A DNA stretch of 57,963 nt from Candidatus Ruthenibacterium merdavium (GCA_019119935.1 DWWA01000030.1:1-57963); one strand, 5' to 3'. Shown: positions 41,976-51,329, counted from the first letter of the stretch. Program-made: numbers and translations. The notes: generated from the sequence alone by a model not told the origin.

Positions 41976-42473
41976 TTATGGCCGATAAAGCTTGTATGTA
42001 AGATAAGAATATACAGCACCGTCCGGCGCAGTCCGGCCGTCTTTCACAAGGGTTTTCTCTCCAAAACCAAGCTGTTCATAAACGTGCTGGGCGCGGCGGT
42101 TGGAAAGCATGGTGCTCACTTCGATGCACGAAAAGCCCTGCCGGAATAAAGCCTCAATGAAGAGCCGAAGCAGTGTTTTTCCGAGCCCGCGGTTTTGGTA
42201 AGCAGGATTGCAGATTTTAATGCCGATTTCTGCCGTGGCCGGTGAGGTTTCCCGCCAGCACATTTCCCCGATGGACACACCTTCGGATTCAATGATAAAA
42301 CGGTGTGTGTCATCGCTCAAAAGCTGTTTTTCCACGGTGTCGGCATCCGTTCCAATGCCATTTGGAAAGCCCGCGTGTGCCATCACAACGCCGTCATTCC
42401 ACCACGCCGCAAGCTGGGCAGCATCCGTGGGAAGTGCTCTGCGAATCAGCAGGTTACCGTGCCGTAATTCCAT
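41976..42473 (-). CDS. GNAT-family N-acetyltransferase (RimJ/RimL-like)
   Basis: 165 residues with acyl-CoA loop NRGLGKTLLRLF and a RimJ-like start (LLIRRALPTDAAQLAAWWND). It acetylates an unknown amine. ATG 42473 has GGTGAG upstream. It follows the PfpI-like gene at the tail of the polyamine operon, so it may acetylate polyamines, but that is only a positional hint. Confidence 0.82.
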   Translation of the reverse strand: MELRHGNLLIRRALPTDAAQLAAWWNDGVVMAHAGFPNGIGTDADTVEKQLLSDDTHRFIIESEGVSIGEMCWRETSPATAEIGIKICNPAYQNRGLGKTLLRLFIEALFRQGFSCIEVSTMLSNRRAQHVYEQLGFGEKTLVKDGRTAPDGAVYSYLTYKLYRP

Positions 42474-42480
42474 GTTAAAC

Positions 42481-43137
42481 TCACCGCTCTTCTTTTTGTG
42501 TGAGATAGGACTCATATTCTTCTAAAAACTCTGAAAAATTCTCTTTGCCCATATAAAATGTAAGTTCTTCTTCGGTGTAGCTTCGCGTTACAGGGTTAAA
42601 CAGGCCCTTCTCACAAGCATCAATCCCCAAGGTGCGAATGGTTTCTACTGCAAATTCCCGATAGGCAAACCCCATGGCGGTAAGAATATTTTTATCTTTC
42701 ACGAGGGGCTGATGAATAAAGTTTTGGTGCGGAACAAAGGGCAGATATTCCGCCATTTCCTGCCACATGCCGGAAGTGTAATGCACATCGTCCAGTAAGC
42801 CCGCTTTTGCAAGCAGGATAGGAGAGCAGGAAATGCTGCAAATGAGCAAGTCAGAACCTTTGAGCATGCGCAGAAAACGGATATTTTCCTCGTCAAATAA
42901 AGCAGGCAGGGGATTGTAGATGCCGGGGAGAATGAGGCACAAATAATCTTCCGGACGAAATTCGTTAAAAGTCTTGTGAGGAATTACTTGAAAAGAATCT
43001 TCGCTGCAAATAATTTCTTTTTTGGAGGCGAACACGTCAATCTCAATATCAAAATAGACTTTCAGTGCATCGGTTAAGCAGGAAATTTCCTGCATGGAAA
43101 ACTGCGGATAAATCATAACAGCTGCTTTTTTCGCCAT
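42481..43137 (-). CDS. DJ-1/PfpI-family (class I GATase-like) protein
   Basis: 218 residues with a DJ-1/PfpI fold. The nucleophile-elbow region ICSISCSPILLAKAGLL carries a Cys in the expected place, but the neighbouring His of classic proteases (ICHG) is absent. The ~50-residue C-terminal part is extra. Function unclear. It begins 39 nt after the aspartokinase stop with GGAGG upstream, and may be co-transcribed with the polyamine genes. Confidence 0.72.
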   Translation of the reverse strand: MAKKAAVMIYPQFSMQEISCLTDALKVYFDIEIDVFASKKEIICSEDSFQVIPHKTFNEFRPEDYLCLILPGIYNPLPALFDEENIRFLRMLKGSDLLICSISCSPILLAKAGLLDDVHYTSGMWQEMAEYLPFVPHQNFIHQPLVKDKNILTAMGFAYREFAVETIRTLGIDACEKGLFNPVTRSYTEEELTFYMGKENFSEFLEEYESYLTQKEER

Positions 43138-43176
43138 TTCATAGCACCTCCATTTTATGTGTAATATGCTTTTTGC

Positions 43177-44496
43177 TTAATGCGTGTCGCGGCAAAACTC
43201 TTCGTAAAGCGTGCGGATGGCATCTTCCATATCATCCTCCTGCACGGCGACCCATGTGCTGATTTCACTCATGCCCTGCGTAATCATGGAAACCTCAATT
43301 TCCCGCTTCTGCAAAGCTTTATAAATGCGGTTGATGGTTTGATAGTTGTGCACCACGCCGTACCCTACCAGCACGATACAGGCAAAGCCGGGCTCAACAG
43401 AGTGGAAATAGGGCACGCCCATCTCGGAAATTTCTTCCCAAAAGCCGATGCTTTTCGTTTCATACTGCTCGGTTTCAATCAACAGACAAAGGTGACTGCC
43501 GTTGACAGAAAGCAGCTGAAAGTCCATGCCGCAGTGCTGTGCCGCTTGAAATACACCCTGCATAAAAGCAGGGGAAGCGTCACGGTGCTGCTTTTCGGCA
43601 AGAAGCAGGCTGTACCCCTTTTTTCCTGCAATTCCGGCAAAAATGGAAAAGTTTTCGCGCCGAACGGCGGTGCTTGTAATGAGTGTGCCGGGGTGGGACG
43701 GGTCGTTTGTATTGCGGATTTGCGTGGGAATACCGTCTTGACTGACCGGGGCAACGCTGTCCTCGTGCAGCACGGTTGCGCCTGCGCTGGCCAGCGCGTG
43801 CATCTCGTGGTAGGTGACGTGGCGAATCGGCAGCGGGTTTGCCACAATGCGCGGGTCAGCCATTAAAAAGCCGGAAACGTCCGTCCAGTTTTCATACACC
43901 TCGGCTTCACAGGCACGCGCAGCCAAAGCACCCGTAATGTCGCTTCCGCCGCGCGAAAACACACGGATATTGCCGTGCGCATCACTGCCGTAAAAGCCGG
44001 GAAGCACCGCAGGCATTTCCGCACTCAGGCGCTTGGCAAGGCGGCGATTCGTTTTTTCGCTGTCTAAGACACCGTTTTTATCAAAAAAGATGACTTCTGC
44101 GGCATCTAAAAACGAGAAGCCCAGATAGTTTGCAAGCAAAATGCCGTTTAAATATTCGCCGCGGCTGGCGCAGTAGTCGGCGTTGGCACCCGCAATAATC
44201 TGCGCGTGAATTTCCTCAAGATAGGGCTGCAAATTCACGGAAAGCGAAAGCTCGTTTGCAATTTCGAAATAGCGGGCCTTAATTTTTTCAAACATGGCGT
44301 CGAAGTCGTCGCCGCGCTGACGTGCGTAAAAGCAATAGTACAGCATGTCCGTAATTTTATCGTCATCGGAAAAGCGCTTTCCCGGTGCGCTGGGAACGAC
44401 CACACGGCGGCGCTCGTCACCCATGACAATGGCGCGTACCTTTTGAAATTGCTTTGCGTCTGCCAGGGAGCTTCCCCCGAATTTTGCCACAATCAT
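43177..44496 (-). CDS. Aspartate kinase of the polyamine operon
   Basis: 439 residues. It has AKFGGSSLADAKQF at the N-terminus, SRGGSDITGALAARA near residue 185, a regulatory insert, and C-terminal ACT repeats. It is a different subtype from the aspartokinase at 15774-16979 (longer, with other ACT spacing). It follows carboxyspermidine decarboxylase, so it probably supplies aspartyl phosphate, and via Asd aspartate semialdehyde, to the carboxyspermidine dehydrogenase encoded in the same operon. Confidence 0.9.
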   Translation of the reverse strand: MIVAKFGGSSLADAKQFQKVRAIVMGDERRRVVVPSAPGKRFSDDDKITDMLYYCFYARQRGDDFDAMFEKIKARYFEIANELSLSVNLQPYLEEIHAQIIAGANADYCASRGEYLNGILLANYLGFSFLDAAEVIFFDKNGVLDSEKTNRRLAKRLSAEMPAVLPGFYGSDAHGNIRVFSRGGSDITGALAARACEAEVYENWTDVSGFLMADPRIVANPLPIRHVTYHEMHALASAGATVLHEDSVAPVSQDGIPTQIRNTNDPSHPGTLITSTAVRRENFSIFAGIAGKKGYSLLLAEKQHRDASPAFMQGVFQAAQHCGMDFQLLSVNGSHLCLLIETEQYETKSIGFWEEISEMGVPYFHSVEPGFACIVLVGYGVVHNYQTINRIYKALQKREIEVSMITQGMSEISTWVAVQEDDMEDAIRTLYEEFCRDTH

Positions 44497-44510
44497 GAAG
44501 TATATCTCCT

Positions 44511-44542
44511 TTAAAATAGGCAGGGCAAAACGCCCTGCCTAT
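44511..44542 (-). terminator. Intrinsic terminator/attenuator before the operon aspartokinase
   Basis: On the leftward strand a perfect 11-bp stem ATAGGCAGGGC/GCCCTGCCTAT with a 5-nt loop is followed by TTTT. It sits between the decarboxylase stop and the aspartokinase start, so it should lower or regulate transcription into the distal genes. Confidence 0.75.
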
Positions 44543-44560
44543 CGCTTATTGATGAAGTAT

Positions 44561-45691
44561 TTAAGAGAGTCGTGTTTTGAAATCTTCGTAGCCGAAGGTG
44601 CGCACGGTTTCGATGCTGCCGTCCTGCTTCATCAGTGCAATTGAGGGCAGGCACATGCCGTTGAAGGTGTTGTTTTTCACCATGGAATAAATGGCCATAT
44701 CCTCAAAAATCAGCTTATCACCGACGCTTAAAGGCTTGTCAAACGAATAATCCCCAATGACATCCCCGGCAAGGCAGGTGGCACCCGCCAAGCGGTAGGT
44801 GTGCGCTTTTTCGCCTGCAAGACCGCTTTCATACAGCGGGGGACGGTAGGGCATTTCAATGACATCCGGCATGTGACACGCGGCGGACGCGTCCAAAAGC
44901 GCAATCTCAATGCCGTTTGTCACGATGTCCAGCACCGATGCCACAAGATAGCCCGCATGGTAGGCGATAGCCTCGCCCGGCTCCAGATAAACCTCTACAC
45001 CGTACTTTTCGCGGAAACGGCGAATGCAGTCAATCAGTGCGGCGCGGTCATAGTCGGGGCGTGTGATGTGGTGGCCGCCGCCGAAATTAACCCATTTCAT
45101 GCGCGGCAAAAACTCACCGAACTTTTCTTCCACGGCTGCCAGCGTTTCAATCAGTGCATCACTGTTTTGCTCGCAAAGCGTGTGGAAGTGCAGCCCTTCA
45201 ATGCCGTCCAGCAAATCGGTGCGGAACTGCGCACGGGTAACGCCAAGACGCGAATCCTCGGCGCACGGGTCATAGATGCCGTGCTCTTGGGTGGAGTGCT
45301 CGGGGTTGATGCGAATGCCGCAGCTCTTCTTTGCTGCCAGAGCGCGCTCACGGTAGCGCTCCCACTGTGCAAAGGAATTGAACGAAAGGTGGTCGCAAAT
45401 GCGCAGAATTTCGTCAAAATCCTGCTCGGGATACGCGGCGCAGAAAATGTGGGTTTCGCCGCCCATTTCCTCATAACCGAGCTTGGCTTCAAACAGGCCG
45501 CTTGCCGTTGTTCCGGCAAGGTACTGACGAATCAGCGGGTAAACGGCGAACATGGAAAACGCCTTTTGTGCCAGCAGGATTTTTGCGCCGGACTCTTTGG
45601 CAACATCTCGCAGAATCGTGAGGTTGTCGATGAGCTTTTGCTCATCGACGACATAGCACGGTGTAGGAACAGTGTATAAATTCTTGTTCAT
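44561..45691 (-). CDS. nspC: Carboxy(nor)spermidine decarboxylase
   Basis: A 376-residue fold III PLP decarboxylase: LLAQKAFS carries the PLP Lys, with NPEHSTQEHGIYDP and LEPGEAIAYHAGY further on. This matches NspC-type enzymes that decarboxylate carboxyspermidine or carboxynorspermidine, rather than LysA. The start overlaps the stop of the dehydrogenase gene (TGATG), so the two are coupled. Confidence 0.9.
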   Translation of the reverse strand: MNKNLYTVPTPCYVVDEQKLIDNLTILRDVAKESGAKILLAQKAFSMFAVYPLIRQYLAGTTASGLFEAKLGYEEMGGETHIFCAAYPEQDFDEILRICDHLSFNSFAQWERYRERALAAKKSCGIRINPEHSTQEHGIYDPCAEDSRLGVTRAQFRTDLLDGIEGLHFHTLCEQNSDALIETLAAVEEKFGEFLPRMKWVNFGGGHHITRPDYDRAALIDCIRRFREKYGVEVYLEPGEAIAYHAGYLVASVLDIVTNGIEIALLDASAACHMPDVIEMPYRPPLYESGLAGEKAHTYRLAGATCLAGDVIGDYSFDKPLSVGDKLIFEDMAIYSMVKNNTFNGMCLPSIALMKQDGSIETVRTFGYEDFKTRLS

Positions 45692-46893
45692 CAGTCCACC
45701 AAAGTCGGGTTGAAGTCCTCTACCCAGGGCAAGCCCCACTTGTTCAGCTCGTCCATGAAGGGATCGGGATCAAACTCTTCCACATTCCATACACCGGGCT
45801 TATTCCACTTGCCGTTCATCACCAGCATTGCGCCGATCATGGCGGGTACGCCGGTGGTGTAGGAGATGGCCTGGCTGCCCACCTCTTTATAGCATTCCTG
45901 GTGGTCGCAGACATTGTAAACGTAGTAAGTTTTCTCCTTGCCGTCTTTCACGCCTTGGAAAATGCAGCCGATGTTCGTTTTGCCAACGGTGCGCGGGCCA
46001 AGGCTGGCGGGGTCGGGCAGAACTGCCTTCAGGAACTGCAGGGGAACAATCTGCTTACCCTCAAACTCAATCGGCTCGATGGAAGTCATGCCGACGTTTT
46101 CCAGACATTTGAGGTGGGTGAGATAGCTTTGGCCGAAGGTCATAAAGAAGCGGATGCGCTTGATGCCCTTGATGTTGATGCCGAGGCTTTCCAGCTCCTC
46201 GTGGTGCAAGAGGTACATGTCCTTTTTGCCCACGCCTGCAAAGTCGTATTCGCGCTTAATTTCCATGGGTTTGGTTTCTACCCAATGGCCATCCTCCCAG
46301 TAGCTGCCGTTAGCAGTTACTTCGCGGATGTTGATTTCCGGGTTGAAGTTGGTGGCAAACGGATAGCCGTGGTCGCCGCCGTTGCAGTCCAGAATATCGA
46401 TGTAGTGAATCTCGTCAAAATAGTGCTTTTGTGCATAGGCAGAGAAAACGCCGGTTACGCCCGGGTCAAAGCCGCTGCCCAAAACAGCGCAGATGCCGGC
46501 CTCTTTGAATTTCTCGCGGTAAGCCCACTGCCATTTATACTCAAACTTTGCCGTGTCCAGCGGCTCATAGTTGGCAGTATCAACATAGTGCGTTTTGGTG
46601 GCAAGGCAGGCGTCCATGATAGTCAAATCCTGATAGGGAAGTGCCAAGTTCAAAACGACATCGGGATTGTATTTGTTGATGACGGCAATCAGCTCGTCCA
46701 CGTTGTCGGCATCCACCTGCTCGGTGTGAATTTTTGTTTTGGTGGTGCCTTCCAGCTTAGCCTTCAGGTCGTCGCATTTCGATTTGGTGCGGCTGGCAAT
46801 GATGATTTCCTCAAAAACGTCGCTGTTTTGGCAGCATTTGTGGATGGCAACGCTGGCGACGCCGCCGCAGCCGATGATTAAACATTTACCCAT
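45691..46893 (-). CDS. Carboxy(nor)spermidine dehydrogenase (saccharopine dehydrogenase family)
   Basis: 400 residues. It has a Rossmann start GKCLIIGCGGVASVA, then GSGFDPGVTGVF, typical of the Lys1/CASDH family. With the adjacent NspC gene the best reading is NADPH-dependent condensation of aspartate semialdehyde with putrescine or diaminopropane to the carboxy triamine. ATG 46893 has GGAGTG upstream. Confidence 0.9.
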   Translation of the reverse strand: MGKCLIIGCGGVASVAIHKCCQNSDVFEEIIIASRTKSKCDDLKAKLEGTTKTKIHTEQVDADNVDELIAVINKYNPDVVLNLALPYQDLTIMDACLATKTHYVDTANYEPLDTAKFEYKWQWAYREKFKEAGICAVLGSGFDPGVTGVFSAYAQKHYFDEIHYIDILDCNGGDHGYPFATNFNPEINIREVTANGSYWEDGHWVETKPMEIKREYDFAGVGKKDMYLLHHEELESLGINIKGIKRIRFFMTFGQSYLTHLKCLENVGMTSIEPIEFEGKQIVPLQFLKAVLPDPASLGPRTVGKTNIGCIFQGVKDGKEKTYYVYNVCDHQECYKEVGSQAISYTTGVPAMIGAMLVMNGKWNKPGVWNVEEFDPDPFMDELNKWGLPWVEDFNPTLVD

Positions 46894-46925
46894 GGTACAC
46901 ACTCCTTTTTTGTTGTGGCAATGCC

Positions 46926-47783
46926 TTATGAAAAATCGCTTGTCAGTTGAAGCAAAATCTCTCGGGTGACTTTACATGCAACAGCGGTGGAAGTGCCGCT
47001 GTGGTCATAATGGGGGGAAAGCTCGTTGATGTCGCAGCCCACAATATTCAGGCGGTTGAGCTGTAAAAGCGCATCCATCAGCTCTTTAAAGGTTACGCCG
47101 CCCGCCTCGGGGGTGCCTGTGCCGCAGAAAATGGACGGGTCAAGCACGTCGAGGTCTAAGGTGAAGTAAACGGGCTTTCCTTCCAGCGCCTTGACGGTTT
47201 CCTCAAAGCCCTGTAAATCAAATTTGCGCAGCGTGGTGTGCTGCTTTGCAAATTCAAATTCATATTTTTCGCCGCTGCGGATGCCGAACTGGAAAACGCG
47301 GCCGTCCCCCACAAGTTTCCACGCATGATAAAGCACGGTGGAGTGGGACAGCTCCTCGCCCAAGTAATCGGTGCGAAGGTCGGTGTGGGCATCCAGATGA
47401 ATGATGTGCAAATCGGGATAGCGGCGGCACACGGCACGCAGCGCGCCCAGCGTGACAAGGTGTTCACCGCCCAGCATGACAAAACGCTTATTTGCCGAAA
47501 GCACCTGTTCGGTGTAATCCTCAATCATCGACAGTACGCGCTCGGTATTGCCGAAAGGCAGCTCCAAGTCGCCGCCGTCATAGATGGCGCAGTCGGTTAA
47601 ATCGCGGTCGCAGTAGGGCGAATATGTTTCAATGCCGAAGGACTCGCTGCGAATCGCCGAAGGACCAAAGCGGGTGCCGGGGCGAAACGAGGTGGTGCCA
47701 TCAAACGGTGCGCCGAACAAAACGGTTTTTGCATCGTCGAACGCTGCTTCGCACGCTAAAAAGGTTTGAATGTTTTTATCCAC
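46926..47783 (-). CDS. speB: Agmatinase
   Basis: 285 residues with manganese ligands in MLGGEHLVTLG, HLDAHTDLR and FTLDLDVLDPS. It converts agmatine to putrescine and urea. The start overlaps speE by 8 nt. With speA upstream it completes arginine-to-putrescine conversion. Confidence 0.93.
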   Translation of the reverse strand: MDKNIQTFLACEAAFDDAKTVLFGAPFDGTTSFRPGTRFGPSAIRSESFGIETYSPYCDRDLTDCAIYDGGDLELPFGNTERVLSMIEDYTEQVLSANKRFVMLGGEHLVTLGALRAVCRRYPDLHIIHLDAHTDLRTDYLGEELSHSTVLYHAWKLVGDGRVFQFGIRSGEKYEFEFAKQHTTLRKFDLQGFEETVKALEGKPVYFTLDLDVLDPSIFCGTGTPEAGGVTFKELMDALLQLNRLNIVGCDINELSPHYDHSGTSTAVACKVTREILLQLTSDFS

Positions 47784-48627
47784 GAGTGAGAAGCTCCTTT
47801 ACATAGTTTGGCAAACCGAATGCACCGGTATGCACGTCGGTGTTGTAGTAGCGGGTCGAAAGCTGCAAGGCGTTCCAGCGCTCGGCCTGCAAGTCCTGCA
47901 CCGGGTGCAGCCCTTTCGACGCAAACCCGAACAGCCAGTGGCCGGAGGGGTAGGTGGGAATATGCGCTTGATACACCGTTGCAGCGGGGAATACCTGTGC
48001 AATGCGGCGGTGCGCCTGCTGCATTTCGTTTGCATCCGCGTGATAAAACGGGCTTTCGTGCTGGTTAATTAAAATGCCTTTTTCCGTTAAGGCACTAAAG
48101 CAGCTGCCGTAAAATTCGCGCGTAAACAGCACTTCACCGGGGCCGAAGGGGTCGGTGGAATCAACGATAATCAGGTCGTAGAGGTTTTCCTTGCGGCGAA
48201 CAAATTTCAGGCCGTCCTCATAATGCAAGACAACGCGCGGGTCATCAAAACCGCATGCCGTTTGGGGCAGATATTCGCGGCAGACCTCCACGACGCGCGG
48301 GTCGATTTCCACGACTTCAATTTGTTCAATGCCGGGATATTTTACAAGCTCACGCGCAACGCCGCCGTCGCCCGCGCCGATGACCAGCACGCGGCGAATG
48401 TCGGGGTTGACGGCAAAAGCCGGGTGAGTAATCATTTCGTGATAAATAAATTCATCGCGCTCGGTGAGCATCATCACGCCGTCCAGCGTCAAAAAGCGGC
48501 CAAACTCAAGCGAATCATAAATTGAAATCGACTGATAGGTGCTTTGTTCGTGGTGCAGCTGCTCGCGGATGCGAATGGAAAGCCGCACATTTGGCGTGTG
48601 ATATTCGCTATACCATAAATCGTCCAT
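47776..48627 (-). CDS. speE: Spermidine synthase
   Basis: 283 residues: YHEMITHPAF, VIGAGDGGVARELVKYP, then DSTDPFGPGEVLF. It transfers aminopropyl groups from decarboxylated SAM to putrescine. SpeD in the same operon supplies the donor. One nucleotide separates it from speA. Confidence 0.95.
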   Translation of the reverse strand: MDDLWYSEYHTPNVRLSIRIREQLHHEQSTYQSISIYDSLEFGRFLTLDGVMMLTERDEFIYHEMITHPAFAVNPDIRRVLVIGAGDGGVARELVKYPGIEQIEVVEIDPRVVEVCREYLPQTACGFDDPRVVLHYEDGLKFVRRKENLYDLIIVDSTDPFGPGEVLFTREFYGSCFSALTEKGILINQHESPFYHADANEMQQAHRRIAQVFPAATVYQAHIPTYPSGHWLFGFASKGLHPVQDLQAERWNALQLSTRYYNTDVHTGAFGLPNYVKELLTRG

Positions 48628-48628
48628 A

Positions 48629-50077
48629 TTACTCTCCCTTCAAAATATTCAAATGGGTGACATCGACGCTTTCCGGGCCGGTGAGCACACAGCCCTTTTC
48701 TTTGGCGTACTGGATATACCGGATGATGTCCTGTGTAATAATTTCGCCCGGCGCTAAAATGGGAATGCCGGGGGGATAGCACATGACAAATTCCGTGCAT
48801 ACTTTCCCGGCGCATTCCGCCAAAGGCAGGGAAACTTTCTGCGAATAAAATGCCGTTTGCGGGGACATGGCCACCTGCGGGCTGATGTACTCGTTTTCCA
48901 GCATATCGCGGTTATCCCGCTTATGAATGCGGCGAATTTCGCTCAGCGCACTGATGAGGCGCTCGATGTTCTTGTTTTTATCACCCACGGAAATGTAGGC
49001 GAGAATATTGCCCAAATCGCCGAACTCAATTTGAATATCGTAATCGTCGCGCAGAAGGTCGTAAACCTCAATGCCGGCAAGGCCCAGCGCAAGCGTATTT
49101 ACCGAGAGCTTCGTGGTGTCAAAGTCAAACACGCTGTCACCGTTGACAAGCTCGCTCGAATAGGCGTAGTAATCGCCGATGGCGTTAATCTCATCGCGGG
49201 CGTAATTAGCAAAGCGCTTGACCTTTTCAAAAATTTCCACACCGCGCAGCGCAAGATTGCGGCGCGATAAGTCTAAGCTCGAAAGCAAGAGGTAAGAGCC
49301 GCTGGTGGTCTGCGTCAAGTTAATCACTTGACGGACATAATGGGCGTTGACGTTCGGGCCGCACAAAAGCACAGAGCTTTGTGTCAGCGAACCGCCCGAT
49401 TTATGCATGCTCACTGCGGCCATATCTGCGCCTGCGGCCATGGCGGAAACCGGCATATCCTTGCCGAAATAAAAGTGTGTGCCGTGCGCCTCGTCCACCA
49501 GAACACGAATGCCGCGCGCGTGTGCCGCTTTGGTAATGCTGCGCAAATCCGAGCAAATCCCGTAGTAGGTGGGATTGTTCACCAAAATGGCCTTGGCGTT
49601 CGGGTGGCTTTCAATGGTGCGTTCTACGTCCTGCATCGACATGCCCAGCGCAATGCCGAGGCGGCTGTTGGTCTGCGGGTTGATATAAACAGGAACGGCA
49701 CCGCACAGCACCAGCGAATTGATGACGCTTTGATGCACATTGCGCGGCAAAATGATTTCGTCGCCGCTTTTTACGCTGGACAAAATCATGGCCTGCACAG
49801 CGGACGTCGTGCCGCCCACCATGAAAAAGGCGTGTGCCGCGCCGAATGCTTCGGCGGCAAGCTCCTCGGCTTCTTTGATGACGCTGACCGGGTGGCACAG
49901 ATTGTCGAGCGGCTTCATGGAGTTGACATCCACAGAAAGGCATCGCTCGCCCAAAAACTCCATCAGTTCCGGGTTGCCCTTGCCGCGCTTGTGGCCGGGC
50001 ACATCAAAGGGGACAAGCCGATTGTGGCGCATTCGCTCCAGCGCCTCGGCCAAAGGGGCACGTTCTTGATTGCTCAC
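48629..50077 (-). CDS. speA: Arginine/lysine/ornithine decarboxylase, SpeA type
   Basis: A 482-residue fold-I PLP decarboxylase of the short Bacillus SpeA type: FDVPGHKRGKGNPEL, VDEAHGTHFYFG, and the PLP Lys in SMHKSGGSLTQSS. The agmatinase in the same operon favours arginine as substrate. It overlaps the speD stop by 4 nt. Confidence 0.93.
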   Translation of the reverse strand: MSNQERAPLAEALERMRHNRLVPFDVPGHKRGKGNPELMEFLGERCLSVDVNSMKPLDNLCHPVSVIKEAEELAAEAFGAAHAFFMVGGTTSAVQAMILSSVKSGDEIILPRNVHQSVINSLVLCGAVPVYINPQTNSRLGIALGMSMQDVERTIESHPNAKAILVNNPTYYGICSDLRSITKAAHARGIRVLVDEAHGTHFYFGKDMPVSAMAAGADMAAVSMHKSGGSLTQSSVLLCGPNVNAHYVRQVINLTQTTSGSYLLLSSLDLSRRNLALRGVEIFEKVKRFANYARDEINAIGDYYAYSSELVNGDSVFDFDTTKLSVNTLALGLAGIEVYDLLRDDYDIQIEFGDLGNILAYISVGDKNKNIERLISALSEIRRIHKRDNRDMLENEYISPQVAMSPQTAFYSQKVSLPLAECAGKVCTEFVMCYPPGIPILAPGEIITQDIIRYIQYAKEKGCVLTGPESVDVTHLNILKGE

Positions 50078-50853
50078 TTTTCTCCCTCCCGATAAACATT
50101 GCAGCCGCTGAAAATTTCAATCATTTCACGGCGCAGGGCGTTTGTGATATCCAAGCGGATTTTTGGCGGAATTTCGTAGACATCCGAGTTAAACAAATAG
50201 TTTTGCAAAACGGGGTCTTTAATTAAAAGTTTGGTGTGGAACATGTTGGCTTGATAGACGTTGATGTCCACAGCGTCGTACTTTTTCAAAATATCGTCAT
50301 TGATATAGTCCTGCACAGACGTGATGGAATGATCCATAAACAGCTTTTTGCCCGCCATGTTGCGCGTAAAGCCGCGCACGCGGTAGTCGATGGTGATAAT
50401 GTCGGAATCAAAGCTGCCGATCAGGAAATCCAGCGTGGAAAGCGGCGTAATTTCACCGCAGGTGGAAACGTCGATGTCCACGCGGAACGTGGCAATGGAG
50501 GTTTCGGGGTGATACTCGGGATAAGTGTGCACGGTGACATGGCTTTTGTCCAGGTGCGCCACCACCAGCTCGCCGCTGCGGTTTTTCACCATGCTTTCCT
50601 CGGCAATTAAAAAGGTGACGCTGGCACCCTGCGGCTCATAGTCCTGTTTGGAAATGTTCAGGACGGTTGCACCGATCATCTCCGTTAATTTTGTCAGAAT
50701 CTCCGTCAAGCGGTCGGAGTTGTACTGCTCGTTGATATACTTAATATAATCCTGCTGTTCACGCGCCGTTTTGGCGTAGCAGATATCGTAAATATTAAAG
50801 CTCAAAGATTTGGTCAGGTTGTTAAACCCGTACAGTCTCATTTTTTCTGACAT
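50074..50853 (-). CDS. speD: S-adenosylmethionine decarboxylase proenzyme
   Basis: A 259-residue SpeD of the longer Escherichia-type subclass. The self-cleavage Ser sits in DKSHVTVHTYPEYHPE and becomes the pyruvoyl cofactor; a catalytic Cys follows in DVSTCGEITP. It makes decarboxylated SAM for SpeE. ATG 50853 is chosen with GGGAGG 6 nt upstream; open sequence above it is leader. First gene of the operon. Confidence 0.94.
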   Translation of the reverse strand: MSEKMRLYGFNNLTKSLSFNIYDICYAKTAREQQDYIKYINEQYNSDRLTEILTKLTEMIGATVLNISKQDYEPQGASVTFLIAEESMVKNRSGELVVAHLDKSHVTVHTYPEYHPETSIATFRVDIDVSTCGEITPLSTLDFLIGSFDSDIITIDYRVRGFTRNMAGKKLFMDHSITSVQDYINDDILKKYDAVDINVYQANMFHTKLLIKDPVLQNYLFNSDVYEIPPKIRLDITNALRREMIEIFSGCNVYREGEK

Positions 50854-51323
50854 AAGAAACCTCCCGACGGCTTTTTGAAAGCCGTTTGCTGTTTGCGGCA
50901 CAGCGTCCGTAATCAGGGCGGCACCTTTGCCGCCGGACAAACAAAAAAGGATGCACCACGGTACCGTGGCACATCCTTGTAAAACTTGTCATATCTTCTC
51001 AAAAAACGCACAGCCGAGAAGCGCACCGACGCGCAGCGGCACAGCAGGTGACAGAAGATTTGCAGAGTCTATATAGTAAGAACTACTTTTACTACTCTTA
51101 TTGACCGTTTCACAAGTGTGTACTCTAGTACACTTGGTTATGAAGGAACCAATTGGCAATTCACTTGCCAACTTATAAAAGTTGCGCTTTGAACGCAATC
51201 AATAACGTAAAACCAAAGCGGTTTTACACTCGGCAGTTTGACCCGGCTGTCCGTATGGCCTTGAGCCTTTTCACTGAGAAAAAAGCTGGTCAAAAGTTGT
51301 TCTCGCTATATCAACATGAAAAC
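50854..51323 (-). ncRNA. Hairpin-rich 5' leader RNA of the polyamine operon (candidate regulatory RNA)
   Basis: About 470 nt lie between a consensus promoter and speD. In transcript order the hairpins are: 51227-51207 (8-bp GTAAAACC stem), 51198-51182 (TTGCG), 51171-51153 (7-bp TTGGCAA), 51135-51114 (AAGTG..TACT with a 2-nt bulge), 51094-51074 (TTACTA), the terminator at 50980-50943, 50934-50917 (7-bp GGCGGCA), and 50885-50867 (8-bp stem 2 nt before the Shine-Dalgarno site). The terminator inside the leader suggests attenuation. I recognise no known riboswitch. A 69-codon open frame (51198-50989) crosses several hairpins but lacks a ribosome site. Confidence 0.6.
50943..50980 (-). terminator. 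Leader terminator upstream of speD
   Basis: Stem AAGGATG/CATCCTT around the perfect palindrome CCACGGTACCGTGG, with CA/CA internal loops, followed on the leftward strand by TTTTTT. It lies about 90 nt before the speD ATG inside the leader. Confidence 0.88.
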
Positions 51324-51329
51324 AAATTT

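Noticed and set aside
50943-50980. Resemblance of the speD leader terminator to a T-box (GGTACC core)
   Set aside because: The TGGNACC core is not intact (CGGTACCG), no specifier-loop or AGTA-box landmarks are visible, and the operon is not an aminoacyl-tRNA-type target. It is better read as a plain terminator.
50989-51198. 69-codon leftward open frame in the polyamine leader
   Set aside because: No ATG and no Shine-Dalgarno site; it runs through several perfect hairpins, and its composition looks non-coding.
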